Source: Trichobilharzia regenti
Lineage: Eukaryota > Platyhelminthes > Trematoda > Strigeidida > Schistosomatidae
Direction: 5' to 3'
Length of the DNA: 64,000 bases
Assembly (NCBI GenBank): GCA_944472135.2
Contig: OX235263.1
Location: forward strand, 7,299,517-7,363,516
Shown here one piece after another: positions 53,495 through 63,260 of this stretch. How positions within the stretch are numbered: position 1 is the first letter of the stretch; the number at the start of each line of letters is the position of its first letter. Under the pieces are notes generated by a model, which ran no database searches, was not told the DNA's origin, and saw nothing but the letters and a program-made list of their open reading frames with translations. The position numbers and the translations under genes were made by a program.

Positions 53495-53965
53495 CTATTG
53501 TTACTCCCCTGCATTTCAAGCGGAACATCGCTGTATAATCTTGTCCTCTGCATTCCTTTTTGGCTAACTGTACGATAGCCGTATACTTTCATCTTCTCAT
53601 ACTACCTCCTTAATGTCATCCTCGGACTAACACCCAACTAACTCTTTCCCATCTGGAACCCATTTGAGGTTTTCTGTCCCATTATACCGCTCAACAGTCT
53701 CTTCTGTAATATGTTCATTCCATCATTAATTCCCTCTGGGTTGGTTCGCTGCATACCAGAGTTTCTTTCTGTTCATCCTTTCTGATCAGCTGACCGCCTG
53801 GTCTTCAATGTCCAGCCAGGGGGCAATTGTCAGAGAAAATCTCCAATAACCTTTAGAAAAAGCTTCCAGTAGCACTAAACAGCAAAAATTAACTTGATAT
53901 TACTGTTGACGGTCTCGATCTTATTCCTGATGATGATGATGATGACGACGAGTGCAGCGGGTTCC
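53495..53965 (-). mobile_element. RTE-1 3' fragment, diverged
   Basis: It matches the divergent RTE-1 group at 3728-4480 and 36540-37008 (e.g. 'TCCTTTTTGGCTAACTGTAC' at 53551-53570). The 3' end lies at 53500-53530 and the upstream end near the ATG/GAC repeats at 53930-53950. Confidence 0.6.
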
Positions 53966-54010
53966 CACAATTACTTCCCAGTTTCGTGATTCAATCGTCT
54001 TAATATTTAT

Positions 54011-54243
54011 TTTATATTTTATTTCCTTACATTCCCAGTGGAACATATGGAGCTTCAAGCCAGAGGCTTGGAGTTTCCGTAGCAATTGGGGTTGCTAGCC
54101 TCATGCCCCCACAACCTTCCCTCTTTACCAGTCTTAATTACTGGCTTAGGTAGGTAAAGGAGTGCGTCAGTGGCGGGGGATCGAACTACGGACCACATGA
54201 GGTGTGGTTGACGAGCATTTTACCTCTGTGCCACCGACGCACC
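54011..54243 (-). mobile_element. SINE-B copy
   Basis: The head (minus, B-box CGATCCCC region around 54177-54184), core and 3' part 'TCCACTGGGAATGTAAGG' are present. The tail is AAAT-rich (T-rich on plus, 54003-54020). No clear TSD was found. Confidence 0.75.
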
Positions 54244-54339
54244 ATTAAATAATCTCTAGCTCAGAAATAAATAACACAACCATGTCAAAATCATTCACCT
54301 AAGCGACAAATCATTTTTTCTACAGTTTGGTTTGTAAGG

Positions 54340-54628
54340 GTTAGTTTTGTTTTTACGAGTTGATCACAGATCGATATCAGTTACAGAACCACTGAAAATC
54401 AGGTAGTTAGAATTCATGAGCCATTGAATCGGGTCCCAGTGGCTGAATGGTAAATGAGCTTGCCTTGTAAACGGAAGGTCGAACCTTGGCAGTGGGGTGC
54501 GTACTGCCGATGATTCCCAAGCTAGGATGAAACAGCTGACCGTCCAGTGCTCCAGTGCTGGTTTTCAATGGTTCTCTAACTCATATCAATCCGTGATCAA
54601 CTCGTAAAAACAAATCTTTTTGATTATT
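54340..54628 (+). mobile_element. SINE-HHR copy next to the TPST acceptor
   Basis: Head with A-box-like GTGGCTGAATGG at 54439 and a shortened B-box (AAGGTCGAACC). Hammerhead at 54500-54567: GTACTG, core CCGATGA (only U4 changed to C), TTCC/GGAT, GAAACAGCTGACCGTC, CAGTGC. It ends about 75 bp before the exon. Confidence 0.7.
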
Positions 54629-54704
54629 TCAAATAACCCCCCCATTCCAGATCTTAATTATCAAATCGTTTTTTTCTCTATTTTAAATTTCCCAATCTAA
54701 AAAG

Positions 54705-55038
54705 GTACTGGTTTAATGCGAATTCTGCTGGATGTCCATCCTTCTGTAAGATGTGGTCCTGAACCAGTGGTGACAACGTCTTTGTTACGCTTGAAAATGT
54801 TAGCTCAGTACAATATGTACCAGTTGGAAGCGGCTGGTATCTATAGGCATGTTTTTAATCGTGCTATTGCAGCGTTTATCAGTGAAATTATCATCAATAT
54901 GGGTGAATCTGCCGACCGTCTGTGTCATAAACAACCGTTTTCATTTTATTATTTAAAATATTTATATGAAATATTTCCAAGATCGAAATTTATTCATATG
55001 ACTAGGGATGGACGAGCTGCTGTCGCCTCTACAATTAG
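54705..55038 (+). CDS. TPST: Protein-tyrosine sulfotransferase, catalytic exon
   Basis: The 334-base exon continues from 36417. After completing Gly it reads TGLMRILLDVHPSVRCGPEP, the 5'-phosphosulfate loop and the catalytic-Glu region (CGEETR in vertebrates, CGPEPV here). It continues to MGESADRLCHKQPFSF (vertebrate LCNKDPF; the Lys and its Cys are kept) and FPRSKFIHMTRDGRAAVASTI, the 3'-phosphate block RDGRASVHSM. Both cysteines expected to form the disulfide between these loops are present. The catalytic Glu is kept, but the Arg two residues later is Val. The donor is AG|GTAAGT at 55038/55039, phase 2. The family continues for roughly 180 more residues, not found in this window. The enzyme would act in the Golgi lumen on secreted or surface proteins. 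Confidence 0.85.
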
Positions 55039-55084
55039 GTAAGTTTACGCATATATATACATAGACATACACTTTTAATATATG

Positions 55085-55240
55085 TGTGTAAAACTTGGGC
55101 ACTGTGGTAGTAAGTTCGAACCCCAGTAGGTGCGTACTGTGAAAAGCCCCAAATTAGGACGAAACAGGTGTCCAGTACTCCCTGATGGTTTTCCAGTGGT
55201 TCTCTAACCAATGTCAGCTCATGAAAAAATCCTGTAATTC
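55085..55240 (+). mobile_element. SINE-HHR copy next to the TPST donor
   Basis: It starts within the head (AAGTTCGAACCCC, 55112) only about 50 bp after the exon. The hammerhead (55123-55180) reads GTACTG, TGAAAA, GCCC...GGAC, GAAACAGGTGTC, CAGTAC: stems good, core broken by loss of C3 and change of G8. Confidence 0.7.
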
Positions 55241-55244
55241 CACA

Positions 55245-56345
55245 TTAGTTTGTTTATTAGGCATATCACATAGTGCATGAAACAGTATTATTTACTGGAT
55301 GACGAAGTTTTGAACACAATTCATTATTGTTCATAATCATATTAATTATAATCACACGACTACGAAACTTGAGTTTTATAGTTTTCTTTGTTCTCTCCTA
55401 CTTGTAGGGGTAGAGGTGGTAGAATTCTCCAGAGATCTGAGTGGACAGGTGATGAATCATTCCTATTACATGCGTTTGCAGTTGATTCGACAGACAAAGT
55501 TTCTGTTATCAATCTCTCCCTCCCTCCACCCTGCTGTTCCATTAGATTTTAAAACTGTCATCTTATCCCATCAAACTGTATGGCTGTGATGTGTGTAACC
55601 GCACGTTGTACGATAGCTGAACTATTCTCTAGATTTCTTATCTCATTCGGGTCAACCAATCGGCTAGTTTGACTGCCCCTGTTTTACTAGTTTGACCTAT
55701 TTATACGACCTGACAATCATTGCAGGCAGGGTATTAGATACACTAAAGTGTTTTGTTTTAAAGGCTCCACAGTAGTGATCATTTTTCCGATAAAGCTTGT
55801 TTCTAATTGAGTTTGTGGGTGATGTGAATGCTAGACACTTTTTTTTGATTTACAGCTTGATTCCACACCGTATTTTTGGTACAAGTATGGAATTTTCAGC
55901 ATGGATATCGGTAGCCCAAAGTTTGCAGGCCGACCATAGATATCAGGTGTGCGCCGGCGTGGGCTCGAACCTCGGACCATGTGCATGGTCGGAGAGAGTC
56001 CTAACCACTGTGCCACCGACACTTTAACTCCTGACTTGTTAAGAATTCTGCGTAAGGTGGTTTCCGAGGTTTCTTCCTTATATGGAATTACTAATGATGA
56101 TTTAGATTCCTTATTGTTGGTGTCGTCATTAATATTACTATTATTATTATTATTATCATTATTATAATCACTATCACTACTATAATTATTTATTTTATTT
56201 TTACATTTCCCTACATACTTTCTGACTAACTTATCAGGGTAATTATTAAGTTTCAAGGCTTCTCTAATATGCATCACTTCCTGTCTTAGATTTGCCTTGG
56301 TACTACTTAGTTTTTGTGCTCTGTCCCATCCTATGTCAGTAAAAA
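55245..56345 (-). mobile_element. PLE-B copy, GIY-YIG half, with a SINE-B2
   Basis: The 3' terminal block is at 55265-55345. The minus frame 56403-55831 reads LSSTKANLRQEVMHIREALKLNNYPDKLVRKYVGKCKNK and SLVIPYKEETSETTLRRILNKSGVKV, then enters the SINE. The endonuclease region 55760-55400 is further decayed. It belongs to the same subgroup as 29740-30535. Confidence 0.75.
55842..56017 (-). mobile_element. SINE-B2 copy with 8 bp TSD
   Basis: GACACTTT flanks it (55834-55841 and 56018-56025). B-box GAGGTTCGAGCCC on the minus strand at 55966-55978; the tail with GGAATCAAGCTGTAAATC at 55849-55866. Confidence 0.85.
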
Positions 56346-57745
56346 TAGGATTGGTGAAATGTTTATATATATATACAAGCTCGAAAATGGTCCATTGAAA
56401 CAAGTAATAGATAAAACTGATTCTTATTTTCGCTATGTTGATGATACGTTTATTATTCTTGATGTAAAAGCTGACAAGAATGAAATGTTAATAAAATTTA
56501 ATGATGCACATCCATCGCACATCTTCACTTGTGAGGAAGAACATGATAGTAGACTGAATTTCCTTGGCGTTCAATTGAGCAGAAGAGAGGATGGTGCACT
56601 CAAAAGAGATGTGTCTATAGGAAACCTACATCTGTAGGACAATATACACATTTCCTCAGTTTCATACGGATCCGATACCAAATCAATTTAGTCAAATGCC
56701 GCCTCACGAATAGAGAAAGAAGGACCCGTACAGATGACTCTCTAGGAAATTAGTTAGGACACATCCAAAATACGCTCATCCAAATGGCTTATCTTAGGAG
56801 ACTTGTCAGGGGACACATGAACACCAAGTACAATAAAGAGAAACTGACAACAGCTGAAAAGGAACAACTATCCGTAAAATTGCAATTTAATGGGGACGTG
56901 GCTAGTGAAGTCTTACATCAAAGATTACCGAAAGCAATAAAATGGACTTATACTGCCGCCACCTTTCGTTTGTCACTTTCCTGCTGCCGACCAATAATGA
57001 TTACTCAAGCGAAAAACAAGCTACCTAGCCGTGCCACTTCTCTGTGTGTGTATCTACAAATTTAGCTGATTCTGTGGAGAAAGCTGGCAGTATAGGGCGA
57101 ACAACTAGACAGCTCAATAAAAGTGATAATTACCATCTCCCTTCATGGTTTATATTAGAGGCTAAATAAAGTCGATAAGAATTTCTGTTTTGACTCATTT
57201 GACTTGGTGATAGCTGTCAAAGTTAACTATCGTATTCCATCGAGCCTTTCGAAAGGAATTCGGATCCGTCTTTTACACATAGCCGAAGAAGCTGTGGGAA
57301 TTAATTCGAGAGAACAATCCCAGTGTCTTTGCATACAACAAAACAAGTTTGTTCTACGTTTATCTCTGCCTTGCTTAGCCTAGGTGAATTCTATTCAAAA
57401 CCCTCCCACCCTTTCTTATTTCTCATTTCCTACGTGTTTTAATGATATTTACTTAAACTATGATTATCTGTCCACTTCACCATTGGTGTTACGTAACTTT
57501 TAAGAATTGAGCTAATTAATTTAATGAATTTGCTACATATACACATATTACTGACACCCTCGTTACCCTTATTGCCATGTGCATTATTTTGTTATCATTA
57601 TAATTATCGTTATTAACTACGTTCAAAACATTTACCACATTATTATTAACATTATTATTATTTGATCTACAAACTCACCGTCATTGGTTAAAACTTTTAT
57701 AGATAAATCTATGTAAATTACAGTAAAGCCTGAAGATGATCTCAT
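56346..57745 (+). mobile_element. PLE-C Penelope-like element, RT motif C to 3' end
   Basis: Frame 56314-56637 reads KLENGPLKQVIDKTDSYFRYVDDTFIILDVKADKNEMLIKFNDAHPSHIFTCEEEHDSRLNFLGVQL. YVDD is the catalytic motif C, intact. Frame 56784-57065 reads YLRRLVRGHMNTKYNKEKLTTAEKEQLSVKLQFNGDVASEVLHQRL. The endonuclease is mostly missing after LCVYL at about 57060. The non-coding tail 57235-57745 matches both arms of 34130-35480. Confidence 0.8.
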
Positions 57746-58131
57746 TGATTCATTTTTCTTGTGAAGTTAGCTACACTGAGCCTTTAAATGAGCATGTTTG
57801 CCATTGGATTTCTAAACCTTATTCAGTATAATAGCTAAGCATGGAACAAATAAGTTCTCTGCCTAACCCTCCAATAACTCACCTTTTAGAAACTTAACTT
57901 AAATTTGATGTTAAGAAGGCGCTAAAAATAGAAGTTATCTGTCTACTGCACTCCGACTAGGCGGCTTAATTCTGCCTTACAAGTAAATCTTTGTTAGGAT
58001 AGACTGGCTATTATCTCGTTAGTTGTAAAATCATAATTGATTTTAATCAATTAGATATTGATTATTTTCGGTTTAAATTTCTATTGATCCTAAAAGAATG
58101 ATTTACTCTTGTTTCGAATAAATTCTTCCAT
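57746..58131. other. No gene seen
   Basis: About 385 bp of unassigned, AT-rich sequence. It may lie in the next TPST intron. Confidence 0.35.
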
Positions 58132-58142
58132 CTTCAGACTCT

Positions 58143-58386
58143 TCTTTTATTTCCTTCACGTTCTCAGTGGAACACAAGGCTCCAAGCTAGTGGCTTGAAG
58201 TTTCTGTAGCAGTGTTTAATTTTACCGGATGGGGTTGCTAGCCTCACCTGGCCCAACTTTTCCTCTTTACCAGAATTATTTCTGGCTTAGCGACGTAAAG
58301 CAGTGTGTCGGCCGGGGATCGAACCCCGGACCACGTGAACGGTCGGTGAGCATCCTAACTGCTGTGTTACCGATGCACATTTCTTT
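58143..58386 (-). mobile_element. SINE-B copy with 11 bp TSD
   Basis: CTTCAGACTCT flanks it at 58132-58142 and 58387-58397. B-box GGGGTTCGATCCCC (minus) at 58316-58329, core CTAGCAACCCC at 58235 (minus), complete 3' part. Confidence 0.9.
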
Positions 58387-58404
58387 CTTCAGACTCTACA
58401 ATTA

Positions 58405-58548
58405 TAAATCCATTCATCAGGAGCTGACATTGGTTAGAGAGCCATTTGAAAACCTGGGAGTACTGGACGGCTGTTTCGTCCTAGTTTGGGACTCTTCGCA
58501 GTACGCACCCACTGGGGTTCGAACCCAGGACGTTTATCAATGCAACTG
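58405..58548 (-). mobile_element. SINE-HHR copy, ribozyme with one-base core deletion
   Basis: Hammerhead on minus: GTACTG, CGAAGA (U4 missing), GTCC-CAAACTA-GGAC, GAAACAGCCGTC, CAGTAC. Everything except the missing core base fits the intact form at 45259. B-box GGGTTCGAACCCC at 58514-58526 on the minus strand. Confidence 0.75.
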
Positions 58549-58599
58549 AGGAGAAAGTAGAAGAAAATTTGCAGTAAGAATTGGTTCTTGTTTTCAATA

Positions 58600-59302
58600 T
58601 AGTTACCATAGTTTCTTGTTGGTGATTATTTCCTGCTCAGCCATCTGATCTTCAGTACAGAGCCAGCGAAGACAGTTTTTGGTTGATAAAGGTAACGTCT
58701 GCAACAGGCTGTTGGTGGAAATATTCTTTGTGACCCACCCGCCCGCCAAGTTTCTCATCCCTTCCGTATAGAAGAACTGACTGACTGACCTACTTGACGT
58801 TGCTTGTATTGAAAATCCGACTGAATTTTGTTGTTGATTCTGGCTGGCTGGCTGAGTGACGAAGATTGGTATCCAGATTGGTTTCAGTTGGTTGATGAAA
58901 GTGTGTGTTTCTCGCCCACCTTACTGATTCTCGCTCGTCCGTTCCGACTTCCTGTAGTTGAGACAATGTTCCCTAGATGTGAATGTGAATGAAGTAACCT
59001 CTTTCAAATCCCTCCCGTTCGTTGATGGTGATTGGTGCTGGATGTTGCTGTTGCTATTGTTGTTGTTGGTTGGTTGGCTATATTCATCACCTCCGTGTTG
59101 TCTATGTTTACATGGAGTCCTGTCTTCTCCGGCTGCTTCTTCGACCAGTTTGTCGGTCGGTTTTCGCATGTAAGTCTTCTGTTTTGTGTAACATCAAACA
59201 TCAATAATCCACGCGCGAAATCCAGGTCTTCTAGGTTCTTCGCGTCGGTCCCTGATATCCCTGTCTTCTCGTTTCCCACTGTCTGGTATGCCTAAATTAG
59301 TG
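58600..59302 (-). mobile_element. RTE-1, RT thumb region, both ends truncated
   Basis: The minus frame 59279-59004 reads NLEDLDFARGLLMFDVTQNRRLTCENRPTNWSKKQPEKTGLHVNIDNTEVMNI. The motif C aspartates are ARG, as in related copies. The downstream part to about 58610 has LLYG and SILKIRW blocks. The usual 3' end and AAT tail are absent. Confidence 0.75.
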
Positions 59303-59795
59303 GATTTATAATTGTACAGCCTGAAGAGAGAAGATTATATTGAAACCACAATAGTTCGCGCCAACTATTTTTGTTTTGAATAACTTACTGTGTATTATGT
59401 GGGAATAATAAAAGTTGTCGTAGCAGTTTGCCTCAGTTGAATCTGACTTCTGCGTGTCTACTTCAGTATGGAAGAAATATTTCAAGTCACCATTTGGCTT
59501 CAATGGTGTGACTACAGGCTCAAGTTCTAGTCAGCTAAGGCGACTACAACAACCAACAAAAATGCTAACACTCTCTCTTATAACAGTCTTCTATTATGTG
59601 CAAATGAAGCCATCGGAATCCACCGGATCAAGAAGAATCTATACGTCTAGAAGAAGACATTTCAAAAAGCAAGAACAACACAGGGGTTTGTATAGAATAA
59701 TATGGTGGCATCATTGTTTATTTCGTCGACTTCTCATCAGCTCAGTTGCCACTTACAGCATAAATAAATTATGAGGTTTAAGTACAGACAAATGT
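59303..59795 (+). other. Unassigned sequence with a 106-residue frame
   Basis: The frame 59454-59774 encodes a basic protein with no motif I recognise (SVWKKYFKSPFGFNGVTTGSS near its start; Arg-rich middle). 59319-59360 resembles the end of the PLE-C tail ('CCTGAAGA...TTGAAA'), so part of this segment may be transposon-derived. It could be an exon or LTR-element debris; there is no evidence to decide. Confidence 0.25.
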
Positions 59796-60541
59796 TTTAA
59801 CATACTTGCAAATTTTACATGTTGTCAGTTGACAGAAAGTTCCACAATTAGTATACAGTGCTCAGAAAATTGCGCTTATATAGTTTTTTTTACACAGGCA
59901 GTTCAAGTTAAAATAGAATAAATGTATACATACAATGGAAGAACAGAAAGAAGGGCACACCTCCGATTTTCTGAACATGTACCGAAAAGCCTACATCTCA
60001 AGGGAATAAACTCTTATAATAGCACCATTACCAGACATTTCCTCGATACGGATCATGAGGTGGAAATCGCAAAATCCTTTCAAATTATCAGTATACAAAG
60101 GAGCTCCATTCTCCTCAAGTGTCCCGAAGTAATTTGTATCAAACGCTTGTAACCAGATTTATGTGTTCAGAAAAAAGCAGCTATTAGCTTTTCCTTGCCC
60201 ATCCTCGTAAATGGATGTCTTCATTCTGTCATCTGATTACGTAATCTTTGTCTTTAACCTCACCCCCCCCCACCTTTATAATCCGTAATTTTGCTTGTCT
60301 CATGTTTCAATGATTTGAGTTGAACTCAGTACATCGTTACCTAATTTATTAGCCATTCATCATCTTGCACATCTCTCGTCTTTATTACGTAACTCCTTTA
60401 CCAGTGCATGCATCAATTTATTGTGTTCAAACTTTAACTGCCTGTGTAAAAAACCATATAAGCGCAATTTTCTGAGCACAGTTCGCTAATTATCGAAATT
60501 TCTGTCAACTGACAACATGTAAAATTTGCAAGTATGTTAAA
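59796..60541 (+). mobile_element. PLE-D endonuclease fragment between 110 bp inverted repeats
   Basis: Arms 59796-59906 and 60431-60541 are inverted copies (e.g. AACATACTTGCAAATTTTAC against its complement). Between them 59922-60152 encodes YNGRTERRAHLRFSEHVPKSLHLKGIN and FLDTDHEVEIAKSFQIISIQRSSILLK, a PLE-D GIY-YIG with the YIG lost (YNG). The stop at 60150 is natural for the family (compare 17470). Confidence 0.75.
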
Positions 60542-60544
60542 AAT

Positions 60545-62060
60545 AATAAAAGAATAAAACTTGTGCACTGTGGTAGAGTGTAATTCCATTATGGGTAAAT
60601 TTTGTTTTGATAAAGTTTCACAGTGTTATACAGTAATGTTTACTGATGACGTTTCGAGCACAATTTATTGCTCATAATCATATCAAGGTAATCACACGAC
60701 TTCCTAAATTCATTTATATAGTTCCATTGTTTTTCTCTTGATTTTCACTTGATTTGATTGGTAATAGTATTTTCCATATTTCAGGTATGAGTGACGAGTC
60801 ATTCCTATTGCATGTGTTGGGTGTAGACTCGATGAACAAGGATTCAGTAATCAACCTCTCTCTCCACCTACATAGATTACTTTTTAGAATTTTAACCCTC
60901 TCCCACCCTATTGTGTGGTTGTGTGTTAGCGCATGCATTGCAATTGCTGAGCTTTTTTCTAAATTACTTATCTTCTCGGGGTCAACCATTCTTACCTTAG
61001 CTAAATTCTTATGCTCTGACAATCTGACTACCCCTGACCTACTAGTTTGACCTATGTAGTTGACTACTCACAGTCATTGCATGGTATTTTGTAAATAATA
61101 TTATTTTGTCTAATTGGGTCAACTGGGTCCTTTAACCTACAGAGCTTGTCCCTGAGTGAGTTTGTAGGTTTAAATGCCACCCTAATTCCTATTTTATTCA
61201 GAATCCTACGTAGTGTCTCAGATGTCCCCTCTTTATATGGTATAACTGTGGATGACTTATATTCTTTCTTATTTATGTTATTATTACTAGTTTCACAATT
61301 ATTTTTATTTTGTTTTTGGCCTTTAATGATCTTCCTAATGAATTTTATAGGATAGTTATTCAACACCAACGCTTCTTCTATCTGTTTTAATTCATCATTT
61401 AGATCTTTTTTTGTGCTACTTAGTGCCACTGCTCGGTTTGTTAAACACTTAACTAAGCCTGCCTTAACATACAGATAACGGATGAGATGAATTAAAGTCT
61501 AAATATCTATTAGAATGCGTTGGTTTTCTATAAACACTAGTGTGTAGTTTGCCTTCTTCTATTCTTTTTATTTTACAATCTAACATAAGCTAATTCTCCT
61601 TGTTCATTTTCCGATTCAAATGTGAATTTTATTCCCTATACTAGTGAGTTTATGTGTGTCAAGAAGCTAGAGAAATATGTTCTGTTTTTAACACTGTGAA
61701 AGTGTCATCCACATATCTCCACCATATTTTCGGAGTAGGGTTAAATGTATTGAGGGCACTATTTTCCCAGCTGTCCATAAATATGTCTGCTACGATAGGG
61801 GATATTGGTGATCCTCCATTGCTACACCTTCTGTTTGTCTATATATTTTGCCTTGGAACTTAAAGATAGTAGATGTGAGGCATAACTGAATCCCTAAAAT
61901 AATTTCTTCAATGGACAGCTTTGTCCTATGACTGAGTTCCGGATCCGCAGTTAGTTCTTTTTTAACTGCTTCTAAGGCCATATTGACTGGTATATTAGTA
62001 TAAAGACTAGTTATATCAAAACTAACCATTTTGTCATCATTCGCTATTTGAATGTCATTT
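60545..62060 (-). mobile_element. PLE-B copy, most complete of its family
   Basis: Minus order: RT MVSFDITSLYTNIPVNMALEAVKKEL (62029 on; motif A), IYRQTEGVAM (motif B region), linker DLNDELKQIEEALVLNNYPIKFIRKIIKGQKQNK and TVIPYKEGTSETLRRILNKIGIRV (61429-61190). KLCRLKDPVDPIRQNNIIYKIPCNDCE and the GIY-YIG block LSEHKNLAKVRMVDPEKIS (61022 on) follow, and the 3' terminal block is at 60700-60570. The RT segment between 61790 and 61450 is frame-broken. It is the reference for the split copies. Confidence 0.85.
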
Positions 62061-62081
62061 AGTTAGTTTTGATATAACTAG

Positions 62082-62180
62082 TCACGGTACCATCTTCTTA
62101 TTCTGCACAAACCACCACTGTTGTTCTTGCTTTATTTAAATTCATCACCGGGGAATAAATGCATGAAGAAGACATTTATA
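62082..62180 (+). mobile_element. PLE-D 3' tail fragment
   Basis: 'CGGTACCATCTTCTTATTCTGC' in shortened form, then 'AAATTCATCACCGGGGAATA' match the end of 16790-17835. It joins PLE-B (minus) directly upstream. Confidence 0.6.
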
Positions 62181-62454
62181 CACAACCACTTTCCTCACCC
62201 AGGGACTATCATTAACTAATAGGAGTAGTCTGACAGCTTATCCTTTCCTCTGAGCTATTTACAAGACTATCATTGTTGCTTTTTTATCTATCTTTAATTT
62301 TCGTATATGTTTTCTTTTTAGCTTCATGTGGTATTCATTTCATTATCAGAGACATTTTTGTACATATTATCACCTACACATGCTTCTTTGAACTGAAAAC
62401 TCATTGGTCTTAAGAACTAGATCTTACTTAGAACACATTATTGTTGACAGTTTT
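62181..62454. other. No gene seen
   Basis: A short spacer without recognised features. Confidence 0.3.
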
Positions 62455-63260
62455 TGTTCAGTGAAGAAATCTGTCTGTCTGTCTGTTTTTGAAATAGAAC
62501 TTTGCACATATGTCCGGCAGTTCAAGTCCCCACACTCCCTCCATGCAGCATACAAAGCAACAGAAGAAAGTAAAAGGGAATGCAAAGTGGAGACAGTGAA
62601 CATAGGTATGAGACAAAGGAATAGTAATAACGAAGAACAATATACTTCCATTGGAAATCATAAGTCACAAGGAGTGGATGTATCTCCGCTAGCTATTGAG
62701 AACGATTTTGAGCCATGTCACCAATTGTTTCCAACCATAGATTTTTACCGTCCCGAGGACCCCAACCAGTCAGGAAGTCTACACCTTCCTACGTGGCTTG
62801 TTGTAGATTTCATTGACTGGTAAAGCCATGTTTTTGTTTGACCTCCGCTAGCTTTTTTCCACCCTGACTCTATATCCGCTAAAATTGCCCGTTAGTCGAG
62901 GAAGGCGATGACTAGGCATGCATACGTAACACATGTCCTAACCATCTCAATCGATGTAGCTTCACAACCTCGTCGATTGATTTCCCCTCCTTACCTAGTA
63001 CTAGACCGATGACTAACCTCAATATTGTTCGCCTTATTATACCATTTCACAAGGGAGATAGAACGCAGGCATCTATGATCAAAGACAGCTAGCCAGGCTT
63101 TTCATGTCTTCCACTCTCAATGGCTAGGTCTCCCAGCCGGCCATAAAGGTTGGACGGAGCGGACTGATGAGCAGTACAATCACCGTGAAGAAATACAGTT
63201 TCTCCGTTCAACAGTTACTTCATTTTCAATCAGAAGCAGCTGTACAGAAGTCATGTTGAT
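62455..63260 (-). mobile_element. RTE-2 retrotransposon 3' end, decayed
   Basis: It begins (3' end on minus) with (TCTG)n at 62470-62485, equal to the (ACAG)n end at 28657-28670. Minus-strand blocks follow: WLETIGDMAQNRS (about 62740-62690), GWGPRDGKN (62770-62745), VVKLHRLRWLGHVLRM (62975-62920) and VLGKEGKSIDE. The plus frame 62404-62823 is a shadow. Confidence 0.75.

Larger units (their letters stand above)
36418..54704 (+). other. TPST intron, 18,287 bp, phase 1
   Basis: The donor is GTTAGT at 36418 and the acceptor is AAAAAG at 54704, after T-rich sequence at 54668-54690. Joining the exons gives GGHESTG-TGLMRILLDVHP, continuous with the TPST family. The intron is filled with RTE, CR1, PLE and SINE insertions in both orientations, listed separately. 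Confidence 0.75.
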
